Positions 17,163-24,804 of a DNA stretch of 64,000 bases are shown piece after piece. Source of the stretch: Nakamurella aerolata (GTDB lineage Bacteria > Actinomycetota > Actinomycetes > Mycobacteriales > Nakamurellaceae); the NCBI RefSeq assembly GCF_013002705.1, contig NZ_JABEND010000004.1, forward strand, positions 186,001 through 250,000, written 5' to 3'. Below the pieces are notes generated by a model. That model made no database searches and was not told where the DNA came from. It worked only from the letters and a program-made list of their open reading frames with translations. Within the stretch, counting starts at the first letter, position 1, and each line of letters begins with the position of its first letter. A program made the position numbers and the translations under genes.

Positions 17163-18464
17163 GTGAGTGTGCAGAAGCTGACCCCGGACGGGCTGCCGCG
17201 GCTGCAGCGGTCCCGTTCCGGGGCGGTGCTCGGTGGCGTCGCCAGCGGGCTGGCGGGGCATCTGCGGCTGCCGGTGCTGTGGATCCGGGTGGCCTTCGCG
17301 GTGCTCGCCATCGCCAGCGGCGCCGGCGTGGTGGCGTACGCGCTGCTGTGGGTGTTCGTCCCGCAAGCGGCCGCCGGCACCGCCGATGGGTCGGTGCGTC
17401 CGCCCAGCTCGCGGGAACGACGCCAGGCGGTCGGGCTCGGTGCACTCGGGCTGGCGCTGTTGCTGATCGCCAGCGTGCTCGGGCTGACCGGCTCGCTGGG
17501 CTGGATTCTCGGGCCGCTCGGTGTTGCGGCGGTCGGCGCCGTGTTCATCTGGCGGGAGGCGGACGACACCCGCAGGGCGCGCTGGCGTCGGTCCGCCGCC
17601 GGGTTCGTCACGCCGGGGGCCAGCGCCTGGTGGCGGCTCGGCGCCGGGGTGGCGCTGGTGGTCGGCGGACTGGTGGTGTTCGCGCTAAGCCAGTTCGACT
17701 TCGCGGCCCTGCGCTCGGTGCTGGTCGCGGTGATCCTGACGCTGGTCGGCGTCGCGCTGATCACCATCCCGTGGTGGCTGCGGCTGGTCAGGGCGCTCGG
17801 CACCGAGCGTCAGGAGCGCATCGCCGAACGCGAGCGCGCCGAGATCGCCGCCCACCTGCACGATTCCGTGCTGCAGACGCTGGCGCTGATCCAGCGGCAG
17901 TCGGAGAACTCTCGGGAGGTGTTGCGGCTGGCCCGCGGCCAGGAACGGGAGTTGCGCACCTGGCTGTACGGCCCGGCCGGCTACGCCACCGGTGCCACCT
18001 TCAGCACCGGCGCGACGGGCAGCACCGCACCGCAGGTGGATACTCAGCTGGCCTCGGCGCTGGCCACCGCGGCCGGGGAGGTGGAGGACACCTACGCGGT
18101 GAAGGTGGCGCCGGTGGTGGTCGGCGACGCCGAGATGAACCCCGGCCTCGGGGCGTTGGTGGCAGCGGCGCGGGAGGCGATGGTGAACGCGGCCAAGCAT
18201 TCGGGCGAGGCCGAGATCAGCGTGTACGCCGAGGTGGAGGACGGCACCGCCCAGGTGTTCGTGCGCGACCGCGGTAAGGGCTTCGAGCAGGACGGAATCG
18301 ACCCGGACCGGCGTGGCGTCACCGAATCGATCAGGGGGAGGATGGATCGGCACGGTGGTACGGCCACCATCCGTTCCGCGCCGGGCCAGGGCACCGAGGT
18401 GGAGCTGTCGATGCCGCTCGACGCCGGCGCCGACAAGGTCGACCTGCGCAAGAAGGAGAGCTGA
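17163..18464 (+). CDS. PspC-domain sensor histidine kinase
   Basis: 433 residues from GTG 17163 (GTG 17169 is an alternative). The N-terminus is a PspC domain (GAVLGGVASGLAGHLRLPVL, then a helix to LLWVFVP), followed by four more helices. The kinase part is of the HisKA_3/NarL-partner type: EIAAHLHDSVLQTLALIQRQ carries the phospho-accepting His (about residue 232), AAREAMVNAAKHSG is the N box and FVRDRGKGFE the ATP-binding G-box region. It should phosphorylate the regulator encoded immediately downstream (stop/start TGATG). A PspC-containing kinase with a LuxR partner is the layout of MacRS in Streptomyces and EsrSR in corynebacteria, which respond to cell-wall or membrane stress. Confidence 0.9.
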   Translation: MSVQKLTPDGLPRLQRSRSGAVLGGVASGLAGHLRLPVLWIRVAFAVLAIASGAGVVAYALLWVFVPQAAAGTADGSVRPPSSRERRQAVGLGALGLALLLIASVLGLTGSLGWILGPLGVAAVGAVFIWREADDTRRARWRRSAAGFVTPGASAWWRLGAGVALVVGGLVVFALSQFDFAALRSVLVAVILTLVGVALITIPWWLRLVRALGTERQERIAERERAEIAAHLHDSVLQTLALIQRQSENSREVLRLARGQERELRTWLYGPAGYATGATFSTGATGSTAPQVDTQLASALATAAGEVEDTYAVKVAPVVVGDAEMNPGLGALVAAAREAMVNAAKHSGEAEISVYAEVEDGTAQVFVRDRGKGFEQDGIDPDRRGVTESIRGRMDRHGGTATIRSAPGQGTEVELSMPLDAGADKVDLRKKES

Positions 18465-19213
18465 TGACTTTCGCTGGCAACGATCAACCCACCGACAACG
18501 CTGCCGGTGCCGGGGCCGGCGCGGTGCCCGAGGCCGCGGACGGTGCCGGCGCGGCCGCGCGGGGGCCGGTGCGGGTGTTTCTGGTTGACGACCACGCGAT
18601 GTTCCGCACCGGTGTGAAGGCCGAACTGGCCGGTCTGCACGACGACCGGCTCGACATCGTCGGTGAGGCCGGCAGTGTCGGCGAGGCGGTGGTGCGGATC
18701 ACCGCGGAACCGCCGGACGTGGTGCTGCTGGACGTGCACATGCCAGACGGTGGCGGCCGGGCCGTCCTCGACCAGGTGCACGGGACGCACCCCGACGTGG
18801 TGTTCCTGGCGCTGTCGGTGTCGGACGCGGCGGAGGACGTGATCAACGTGATCCGCGGCGGCGCCCGCGGTTACGTCACCAAGACCATCTCAGGACGGGA
18901 ACTGGCCGACGCGGTGGTGCGAGTGGCCGCCGGCGACGCGGTGTTCTCGCCGCGGCTGGCCGGGTTTGTGCTTGACGCCTTCGCCCAGCGGCCGGGCACC
19001 GAGGTCCGGGATCCCGAGCTGGATCTGCTCTCGCCCCGCGAGCGTGAGGTGCTCAAGCTGCTGGCCCGCGGCTATGCCTACAAAGAGATCGCCTCGCAGT
19101 TGTTCATCTCGATCAAAACCGTTGAGACGCATGTGTCTTCGGTGCTGCGCAAGACGCAGATGTCCAACCGCTACGAGCTCTCCCGCTGGGCCACCGACCG
19201 CCGCCTGGTCTAG
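18464..19213 (+). CDS. LuxR/NarL-type response regulator
   Basis: 249 residues. After an Ala/Gly-rich leader of ~38 residues the receiver domain begins VRVFLVDDHAMFRTGVKAEL; the phospho-accepting Asp is in DVVLLDVHMPDGGG. The C-terminal GerE-type helix-turn-helix reads LSPREREVLKLLARGYAYKE, then KTVETHVSSVLRKTQ. The ATG shares a base with the kinase stop. It probably binds the palindrome at 17096-17120 and controls both halves of the divergent PspC locus. The low-complexity leader may be non-native; a later in-frame start is possible, but none has a clear ribosome site. Confidence 0.92.
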   Translation: MTFAGNDQPTDNAAGAGAGAVPEAADGAGAAARGPVRVFLVDDHAMFRTGVKAELAGLHDDRLDIVGEAGSVGEAVVRITAEPPDVVLLDVHMPDGGGRAVLDQVHGTHPDVVFLALSVSDAAEDVINVIRGGARGYVTKTISGRELADAVVRVAAGDAVFSPRLAGFVLDAFAQRPGTEVRDPELDLLSPREREVLKLLARGYAYKEIASQLFISIKTVETHVSSVLRKTQMSNRYELSRWATDRRLV

Positions 19214-19240
19214 CCTGGCCCGGCCGGCGCCGTCGGCCGG

Positions 19241-19558
19241 TCAGCCGCGCGGACGGCCGAGCTGGCCGCGGCCCATCGACAGCAGCATCATGCCGAGGTC
19301 GGTGCCGGCCGGGCCGAGGTCGCGGAACTTGTCGAGCACCGCCATCTCGCGGGAGTAGACCACCCGCGGGCCGCCCATGGCTTTGCGGGCCGCGCCGATC
19401 GCGTGCGAGATGGCGGTGCGGCGCTGGATCAGCCGGACCAGTTCGCTGTCGATGGCGTCGATCTCCACCCGCAGCTCGTCGATCCCGGCCTGATCGGACG
19501 GAACCTCGATCTGCGGCAGCGGTGCTGGTTCGGCGTCCATCAGCGTCCTCGTTCTCAT
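19241..19558 (-). CDS. Chorismate mutase, AroQ-delta type
   Basis: 105 residues, all-helical chorismate mutase making prephenate for phenylalanine and tyrosine. IDELRVEIDAIDSELVRLIQ is helix 1, RRTAISHAIGAARKAMGG carries the active-site Arg/Lys residues, and VVYSREMAVLDKF follows. It matches the short intracellular mycobacterial enzyme (Rv0948c), whose activity depends on docking with DAHP synthase through its C-terminus. The equivalent tail LLSMGRGQLGRP is kept here, so the same control is likely. The start at 19558 has AGGAGA seven bases upstream; a later ATG at 19540 is possible. An aromatic leader peptide and terminator-like hairpin lie upstream on the same strand. Confidence 0.9.
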   Translation of the reverse strand: MRTRTLMDAEPAPLPQIEVPSDQAGIDELRVEIDAIDSELVRLIQRRTAISHAIGAARKAMGGPRVVYSREMAVLDKFRDLGPAGTDLGMMLLSMGRGQLGRPRG

Positions 19559-19628
19559 GGCTGTTCTCCTGGTTCGTGACGGAAACTTCGGTGGTGGGCC
19601 GAGATCCGCGGCGAGCCAGGCAAGACAA

Positions 19629-19659
19629 GAGCCCCGGATCGCTGAGGATCTCGGGGCTC
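19629..19659 (-). terminator. Attenuator terminator hairpin before chorismate mutase
   Basis: On the minus strand GAGCCCCG (19659-19652) pairs with CGGGGCTC (19636-19629); the stem continues through GATC/GATC with one bulge. It is followed by TTGTCTTG, a moderately T-rich tail. It lies between the leader peptide stop and the chorismate mutase start. Its 5' arm contains CCGAGATCC (19654-19646), complementary at eight of nine bases to GGATCCCGG within the leader ORF (19706-19698), the proposed antiterminator. Confidence 0.65.
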
Positions 19660-19674
19660 GTGACGGGTGGTGTG

Positions 19675-19743
19675 TCAGGACACGCGAACGTCAGGCACCG
19701 GGATCCGGTACCCATAGAAAAATCGCTGCACGAGGCGGGACAC
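19675..19743 (-). CDS. Aromatic leader peptide of the chorismate mutase attenuator
   Basis: A 22-codon ORF starting GTG at 19743 encodes (M)SRLVQRFFYGYRIPVPDVRVS and stops at 19677-19675. Codons 8-12 are Phe-Phe-Tyr-Gly-Tyr (TTT TTC TAT GGG TAC, 19722-19708), the end products of the pathway the downstream gene feeds. The Tyr-12 codon lies in a hairpin GGTACCGG-ATC-CCGGTGCC (19712-19694, one G-T pair). Ribosome stalling at these codons would expose GGATCCCGG to pair with the terminator's 5' arm. The layout is a classic ribosome-mediated attenuator. Initiation may be leaderless, since a TCTACT -10-like box lies six bases upstream. Confidence 0.7.
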   Translation of the reverse strand: MSRLVQRFFYGYRIPVPDVRVS

Positions 19744-19749
19744 GCCTCA

Positions 19750-19779
19750 AGTAGACCACACGCCCGCAGAACGTGGGAA
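19750..19779 (-). promoter_or_regulatory. Candidate promoter of the leader/chorismate mutase transcript
   Basis: On the minus strand TTCCCA (19779-19774) and TCTACT (19755-19750) are separated by 18 bases. The -10-like box ends six bases before the leader GTG, which would make the leader mRNA start at its own initiation codon. Both boxes match consensus only partly. Confidence 0.4.
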
Positions 19780-19874
19780 GCCCCTCCCGCGATGTGGAAT
19801 CGACCTGTGGACACCTGTTGTCGCCCCGCCGCCGAACGCATCAGCACCGCCGCTGTCGGGGTAAAGTTGCCCCG

Positions 19875-20080
19875 CTTGATCAGCGCGAGCGTGCGAGCGG
19901 AGATCGAGCACGAAGGGTGGGCCCCGTTCGTTGATGAGCGGGAGTCCACAACAGAAGGGTGGGCCCCGTTCGAAGGCGAACGGAGTTCGCCGGCTTGATC
20001 AACGCGAGTGTGCGAGCGGAGATCGAGCACGAAGGGTGGGCCCCGTTCGTTTTGTGGACGGAGTCCACAAAACGAAGGGG
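19875..20080. repeat. 119-bp direct repeat with embedded hairpins
   Basis: Two copies start at 19875 and 19994 with CTTGATCA(G/A)CGCGAG(C/T)GTG and run through GAAGGGTGGGCCCCGTTCG; a third copy of the GAAGGGTGGGCCCCGTTCG block lies at 19954-19972. Each GTTCG block is followed by sequence able to fold back on it. The most perfect pairing is 20046-20058 with 20064-20076 (13 bp, loop CGGAG); another is CCGTTCG/CGAACGG at 19966-19983. No protein is encoded. With the flanks, 19780-20301 holds no gene that I can support. It may be a dispersed family of hairpin elements. Confidence 0.7.
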
Positions 20081-20301
20081 AGTAGTTCGCCGCCCGGTCC
20101 ACATCCGGGCGGACACCGCCGTCGACATACTGAGGCCTCGGACAGGCCTCCGGCGCGGAGGGCCCGGTACCGCCGGGCTGAGCGAGACCTTCGACCAACG
20201 ACGACCCGTCGGCAGCGGCCGGCGGAGCGCCGGGGTCGAAGTCATCCGCTCGAAATTTCAGGTGCGGCAAGGATTTCACCCGGTGCCGGAGGACGGCACG
20301 G

Positions 20302-21300
20302 ATGTTGCTCGCGGTCTTTCTGCTGCTGCTCAGCGCGGCGCTCATCTATCTCGCGTGTGAATGGTTCATCAACGCGGTCGAGTGGCTCGGCGCGCGGATG
20401 CAGGTCGGCACCGTCGCGGTCGGCTCGGTGCTGGCGGCGGTGGGCACGGCGCTGCCGGAGTCGGTGGTCACACTGGTCGCCGTGCTGCTGCCGGGCAGCG
20501 ATCCCGAGGCCCGCGATGAGATCGGCATCGGCGCGGCGATGGGCGGACCTTTGGTGTTGTCCACCATCGCCTATGCGGTGATCGGCGCGGTGCTGATGCT
20601 GGTGCACCGGTCGGCGAAGGTCCGGCCGGCCGGCTCCGACGAGCTGCTGGAAGACCAGGGCTGGTTCTTCGTCATCTTCATCGCGAAGCTGGTGCTCGGC
20701 ATCGTGGTGTTCAGCTGGAAACCCTGGCTGGCCATCGCCTTCCTGCTCGCCTATGCCCTCTACGTACATCGTGAGCTGCGCTCGGCGAAGGTCGACGGCG
20801 CGCATTCCGACGAGGATCTGGAACCGCTGCGGCTGCAACCGAAACGGGGCAGGCCGGCCACCTGGGCGATCGCCGTGCAGACCGTCGGCACGCTTGCGGT
20901 GATCTTCGCCGCGAGCCAGCTGTTCGTGATCCAGATCGAGAGCATCGGGCCGCAGCTGGGCCTGGCCCCGGCGGTGACGGCGCTGTTGCTGTCGCCGATC
21001 GCGACGGAGCTGCCGGAGGTGCTCAACGCCGTCATCTGGGTCCGCAGAGGTAAGTCGGAACTCGCCCTGGCCAACGTCGCCGGCTCGATGATGATCCAGG
21101 CCACCGTGCCGTCGGCGATCGGTATCGCCTTCACCCCATGGCATTTCACCCCGACCGTGACGCTGGCGGGTGTGATGACGTTGGTGTCGATCGCGCTGAT
21201 GCTGCTGCTCGGTCGCCTCCGCAAGCTGACCGCCGGCACCATGCTGATCGGTGTGGCGCTGTACGGCGCGTTCTTCGTCGGCATGCTGATCCTGCAGTGA
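20302..21300 (+). CDS. Sodium/calcium exchanger (CaCA superfamily)
   Basis: 332-residue inner-membrane antiporter with ten predicted helices in two inverted halves. The alpha-1 repeat is VGTALPESVVTLVAVLLPGS with GIGAAMGGPL after it; the alpha-2 repeat is LSPIATELPEVLNAVIWVRR with ALANVAGSMM. The acidic residues in GTALPES and ATELPE are the expected ion ligands. A hydrophilic loop in the middle (SDEDLEPLRLQPKRG) separates the halves. It likely exchanges cytoplasmic Ca2+ for Na+ or H+. GGAGG ahead of the ATG supports the start. It is monocistronic, flanked by repeat DNA and an inverted repeat. Confidence 0.9.
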   Translation: MLLAVFLLLLSAALIYLACEWFINAVEWLGARMQVGTVAVGSVLAAVGTALPESVVTLVAVLLPGSDPEARDEIGIGAAMGGPLVLSTIAYAVIGAVLMLVHRSAKVRPAGSDELLEDQGWFFVIFIAKLVLGIVVFSWKPWLAIAFLLAYALYVHRELRSAKVDGAHSDEDLEPLRLQPKRGRPATWAIAVQTVGTLAVIFAASQLFVIQIESIGPQLGLAPAVTALLLSPIATELPEVLNAVIWVRRGKSELALANVAGSMMIQATVPSAIGIAFTPWHFTPTVTLAGVMTLVSIALMLLLGRLRKLTAGTMLIGVALYGAFFVGMLILQ

Positions 21301-21321
21301 CGGTCCTTTAATGGTCATTTT

Positions 21322-21380
21322 TGGCTTCTCGTCGCGGGAACGGCAGCGTTGCGCCGCGTGCCATCGGCAACGAGAAGCCA
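21322..21380. repeat. Inverted repeat between the antiporter and pcrA
   Basis: TGGCTTCTCGT (21322-21332) and ACGAGAAGCCA (21370-21380) match perfectly, and the pairing extends into flanking T/A runs (TTTT / ATTTT). The 37-base centre is GC-rich. It may terminate the antiporter transcript, with T residues on the far side, or be the remnant of a small mobile element. Confidence 0.55.
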
Positions 21381-21447
21381 TTTTCGGTCGTTTGGCGCCA
21401 TCGCCTGGATCGGCGGGGTCGGTGCGGCGCGCTAGCGTGGGGCGGTC

Positions 21448-24165
21448 ATGAGTTCTCTGTTCGATCTTTCCCCCGAATCCCCGGAATCCCCGGGATCCTC
21501 TGAATCCCCCGAATCCTCTGAACGCTCGGGATCCTCGGCTTCGGGGGCGCCCGTCGGCCGCAAGCCCGCCCGCACCGCCGGGCCGGGTCGCGTCGGCGAC
21601 CGCACGTCAGAGGGCGAGGCGCTGCTGGCCGGACTCAATCCGCAGCAACGCGCCGCGGTCACCCACCGCGGCTCGCCGCTGCTGGTGGTGGCCGGTGCCG
21701 GTTCGGGCAAGACCAGAGTGCTCACCAGGCGGGTGGCCTATTTGCTGGCCGCCGGCGGGGCGCACCCGGGGGAGATCCTGGCGATCACCTTCACCAACAA
21801 GGCCGCCGCCGAGATGAAGGAGCGGGTGGCCGACCTGGTGGGTGGCCGGGCCAGGGCGATGTGGGTGTCGACCTTCCACTCCATGTGTGTGCGCATCCTG
21901 CGCGCCGAGGCCGCCCACCTCGACATGAAGAGCTCGTTCACCATTTACGACGCCGCCGACACCCAGCGGCTGGTCGCCATGGTCGCCGGCGACATGGAGC
22001 TCGACACCAAGCGCACCACCGCCCGCACGCTGGCGGCGGCCATCTCGAATCTGAAGAACGAGCTGATCGACCCGGCCACCGCTGCCGAGCGCGCCGAGAA
22101 CGACTTCGAGAAGATCACCGCCGAGGTGTACGCCGGCTACCAGGCCAGGCTGCGGCAGGCCAACGCCTTCGACTTCGACGATCTCATCATGGAGACCGTC
22201 GCGCTGCTGCAGACCTATCCGGCGGTGGCCGAGCACTACCGCCGCCGGTTCCGGCACGTGCTGGTCGACGAATACCAAGACACCAACCACGCCCAGTACA
22301 TGCTGGTCCGCGAGTTGGTGGGCGGAACGGCACCGGAGGTCGACGACGGCACGGACGCACCGGCCCCCGCGGTACCGCCGGCCGAGTTGGTGGTGGTGGG
22401 CGACGCCGACCAGTCGATCTATGCCTTCCGCGGCGCCACCATCCGCAACATCACCGAGTTCGAGCGGGACTATCCGGACGCCCGTACCATCCTGTTGGAG
22501 CAGAACTATCGCTCCACCCAGAACATCCTGACCGCGGCCAACGCGCTGATCTCGCGGAACCGCGACCGCCGCGCCAAGAACCTGTGGACGGCTGAGGGCG
22601 ACGGCGTCAAGATCGTCGGCTACGTCGCCGACACCGAACACGACGAGGCCCGTTTCGTTGCAAGGGAGATCGACGCGCTGGTCGACGACGGCGCCGCCCG
22701 CTACTCCGACGTCGCTGTTTTCTACCGCACCAACGCCGCCTCCCGCGCCATTGAAGACATCTTCGTCCGCACCGGCATGCCGTACCGGATCGTCGGCGGG
22801 GTGCGCTTCTACGAGCGCAAGGAAGTGAAAGACGTGCTGGCCTATCTGCGGGCGGTCGCGAACCCGGCGGACGAGGTGTCGCTGCGCCGGGTGCTGAACA
22901 CCCCGAAGCGCGGCATCGGCGATCGCGCCGAGGCGCAGGTGGCGCTGTTCGCCGAGCAGGAACGCATCCCGTTCGCCGACGCGTTGCGCCGGGTCGACGA
23001 GATCCCGGGCATGGCAACGCGTTCGGTGAAGGCGATCAGCGGCTTCAACGAGCTGATGGCCTCGCTCACCAAGGTGATCAGTGACCCCGACCATCCGGAG
23101 TCGGTCGACGGCGACCCTGCGGACCTTGCCACCGAAGTGCTGGAGCAGAGCGGTTACCGGGCCGAGCTGGCCGCCAGCGACGACCCGCAGGACGGTTCGC
23201 GGCTGGAGAACCTCGAGCAGCTGGTGACCGTGTTGCGGGAGCAGACCGAGTTGCTGCTGGCCGCCCGCCAGGCCGCCGCCGAGGGCCTGGCCGAAGACGG
23301 TTCGCTCCCTGAGGAGTCCACCGCCACCGGTACGGCAGCCGGCAGCACCGACGGCGCAGCGGCGGCCGGCTCGATCGCCGACGAGGTGGAACCGCCGCCG
23401 AACCCGGTGGCCCCGACGGACGAGGAACTCGGCGGCGCCGCCGCCGAAAGTGAGGAGCTGGCCAGGCCGCTCGACGGCCCAGGGATGCTCGCCGGGGTGC
23501 TCGAGCAGCTGTCGCTGGTGGCCGATGCCGACGCCGTCCCGGACTCCGACGACGGTGTGGTGACGCTGATGACGCTGCACACGGCGAAGGGGCTCGAGTT
23601 CCCCGTGGTGTTCCTCACCGGCATGGAAGACGGCATCTTCCCGCACCAGCGGGCGCTGGGCGACGACAAGGAACTCGCCGAGGAGCGGCGCCTTGCCTAC
23701 GTCGGCATCACCAGGGCCCGGCACCGGCTGTATCTGAGCCGGGCGGTCAGCCGATCCGCTTGGGGACAGCCGGGTTCCAACCCGCCCTCCCGGTTCTTGG
23801 ACGATGTTCCCGATGAGGTACTCGACTGGCGCCGGATGGTGGAACACCGGCCGTTCGTCGAGCGCGACGACTTCTTCTCAGGACGGGCCTTCGGCTCCGG
23901 CCGCGGCAACGACTCGGGTGGGCGGTCGTCTCCGGTGACGGCCTCGCGGTTCGGGCAGCGGCACCCGGCGCGGGGGGCCGGCGTCGGCAACAAGCCGCCG
24001 CTCGAACTGGCGGCCGGGGACAAGGTCTCGCACGACAAGTACGGCCTCGGCACCGTGAAATCCGTTGAGGGAGTGGGGGTTCGGGCCACCGCGACCATCG
24101 ATTTCGGCTCGTCCGGCACGGTCCGGTTGATGCTGATCGGCGGCGTCCCGATGGTCAAGCTCTGA
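21448..24165 (+). CDS. pcrA: ATP-dependent DNA helicase UvrD/PcrA
   Basis: 905-residue superfamily 1A 3'-5' helicase used in nucleotide excision repair and fork maintenance. After a Ser/Pro/Glu repeat tail (residues ~8-35) come LNPQQRAAVTHRGSPLLVVA (Q motif), GAGSGKT (motif I, about residue 85), AITFTNKAAAEM (Ia), VDEYQDTN (II), GDADQSIYAFRGA (III), QNYRST (IV), LMTLHTAKGLEFPVVF (V) and YVGITRARHRLY (VI). Between ~610 and 690 sits an acidic/Ala-Gly insert before motif V. The C-terminal Tudor-like segment KVSHDKYGLGTVKSVEG, which contacts RNA polymerase in PcrA, is intact. The chorismate mutase gene nearby mirrors the mycobacterial Rv0948c-uvrD1 order. Confidence 0.96.
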   Translation: MSSLFDLSPESPESPGSSESPESSERSGSSASGAPVGRKPARTAGPGRVGDRTSEGEALLAGLNPQQRAAVTHRGSPLLVVAGAGSGKTRVLTRRVAYLLAAGGAHPGEILAITFTNKAAAEMKERVADLVGGRARAMWVSTFHSMCVRILRAEAAHLDMKSSFTIYDAADTQRLVAMVAGDMELDTKRTTARTLAAAISNLKNELIDPATAAERAENDFEKITAEVYAGYQARLRQANAFDFDDLIMETVALLQTYPAVAEHYRRRFRHVLVDEYQDTNHAQYMLVRELVGGTAPEVDDGTDAPAPAVPPAELVVVGDADQSIYAFRGATIRNITEFERDYPDARTILLEQNYRSTQNILTAANALISRNRDRRAKNLWTAEGDGVKIVGYVADTEHDEARFVAREIDALVDDGAARYSDVAVFYRTNAASRAIEDIFVRTGMPYRIVGGVRFYERKEVKDVLAYLRAVANPADEVSLRRVLNTPKRGIGDRAEAQVALFAEQERIPFADALRRVDEIPGMATRSVKAISGFNELMASLTKVISDPDHPESVDGDPADLATEVLEQSGYRAELAASDDPQDGSRLENLEQLVTVLREQTELLLAARQAAAEGLAEDGSLPEESTATGTAAGSTDGAAAAGSIADEVEPPPNPVAPTDEELGGAAAESEELARPLDGPGMLAGVLEQLSLVADADAVPDSDDGVVTLMTLHTAKGLEFPVVFLTGMEDGIFPHQRALGDDKELAEERRLAYVGITRARHRLYLSRAVSRSAWGQPGSNPPSRFLDDVPDEVLDWRRMVEHRPFVERDDFFSGRAFGSGRGNDSGGRSSPVTASRFGQRHPARGAGVGNKPPLELAAGDKVSHDKYGLGTVKSVEGVGVRATATIDFGSSGTVRLMLIGGVPMVKL

Positions 24166-24195
24166 CCCGAGGCGGCAACGCAGCGCTACGCAATG

Positions 24196-24290
24196 CGGCG
24201 CTGCGCGGTGCAAGCGCTGTGCGGTGCAAGCGCTGTGCAGTGCAAGCGCTGTGCAGTGCAAGCCCAGTGCAAGCGCAGTGCAGTGCCTGG
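24196..24290. repeat. Minisatellite of GTGCAAGCGCTGTGC units
   Basis: About six imperfect units of 14-16 bases (GTGCAAGCGCTGTGCA variants) fill the gap between the convergent pcrA and membrane-protein genes. The unit is partly self-complementary (GCAAGCGC / GCGCTGTGC). It may act as a shared 3' end or simply be slippage DNA. Confidence 0.75.
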
Positions 24291-24303
24291 TGAGCGATCG
24301 CCG

Positions 24304-24804
24304 CTAGCGGGCGGAGTCGCCGTCGCCACTGGTTCCCGGGCGGGTGCGCCACCACCAGGTGAGGCCGAGGATGGGCAGCGCCACCGGGATGAAGACATAG
24401 CCGTAGCCGAACTTCGACCACACCGTGTCGTGCGGGAACAGCGCAGGGTCCAGCAGCGACCACAGGCCGATGCCAAGCACCCCAACGAGTTCGACGCAGA
24501 CCGCGACCAGGGTGAGCGGCCGCGACCAGCGGCGCTGGGTGGCAAGGCCGACCGTCGCGGCCAGATACACCAACCCGGACAGCAGCGACAGCGAGTAGGC
24601 CAGCGGTGCCTGGTCGAACTGGGTGGCGAGTTGGACGACGGCGCGCGCGGTCGCGGCCAGCGCGAAGATGCCGTAAAGGGTGGCCAACGCCCGACGCGGC
24701 CCGCTCTCCAGATCGGTGTCGTCGGGTGCGGCGGGTGCCGGCGGCTCGGGTGTCCGCGAAGCTGGCCGGGATCCTGGCAGCTCCCGCTCGGCGGGTTCAG
24801 GCAC
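24304..24804 (-). CDS. Four-helix integral membrane protein
   Basis: 166 residues. A Pro/Glu-rich cytoplasmic N-terminus of ~35 residues is followed by four hydrophobic helices, including LATLYGIFALAATARAVVQL, SLSLLSGLVYLAATVGLA, LTLVAVCVELVGVLGIGLW and FIPVALPILGLTWWW. The pattern W(S)RPLTLVAVCVELVGVLGIG resembles a family of small actinobacterial membrane proteins that I cannot name. Its start overlaps the upstream membrane-protein gene by eight bases, so the two probably form a complex or share a role. Confidence 0.75.
   Translation of the reverse strand: MPEPAERELPGSRPASRTPEPPAPAAPDDTDLESGPRRALATLYGIFALAATARAVVQLATQFDQAPLAYSLSLLSGLVYLAATVGLATQRRWSRPLTLVAVCVELVGVLGIGLWSLLDPALFPHDTVWSKFGYGYVFIPVALPILGLTWWWRTRPGTSGDGDSAR

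Noticed and set aside
21607-23847. 746-residue minus-strand frame opposite the helicase
   Set aside because: Antisense shadow of pcrA, whose motifs are complete; no start signal or family features.
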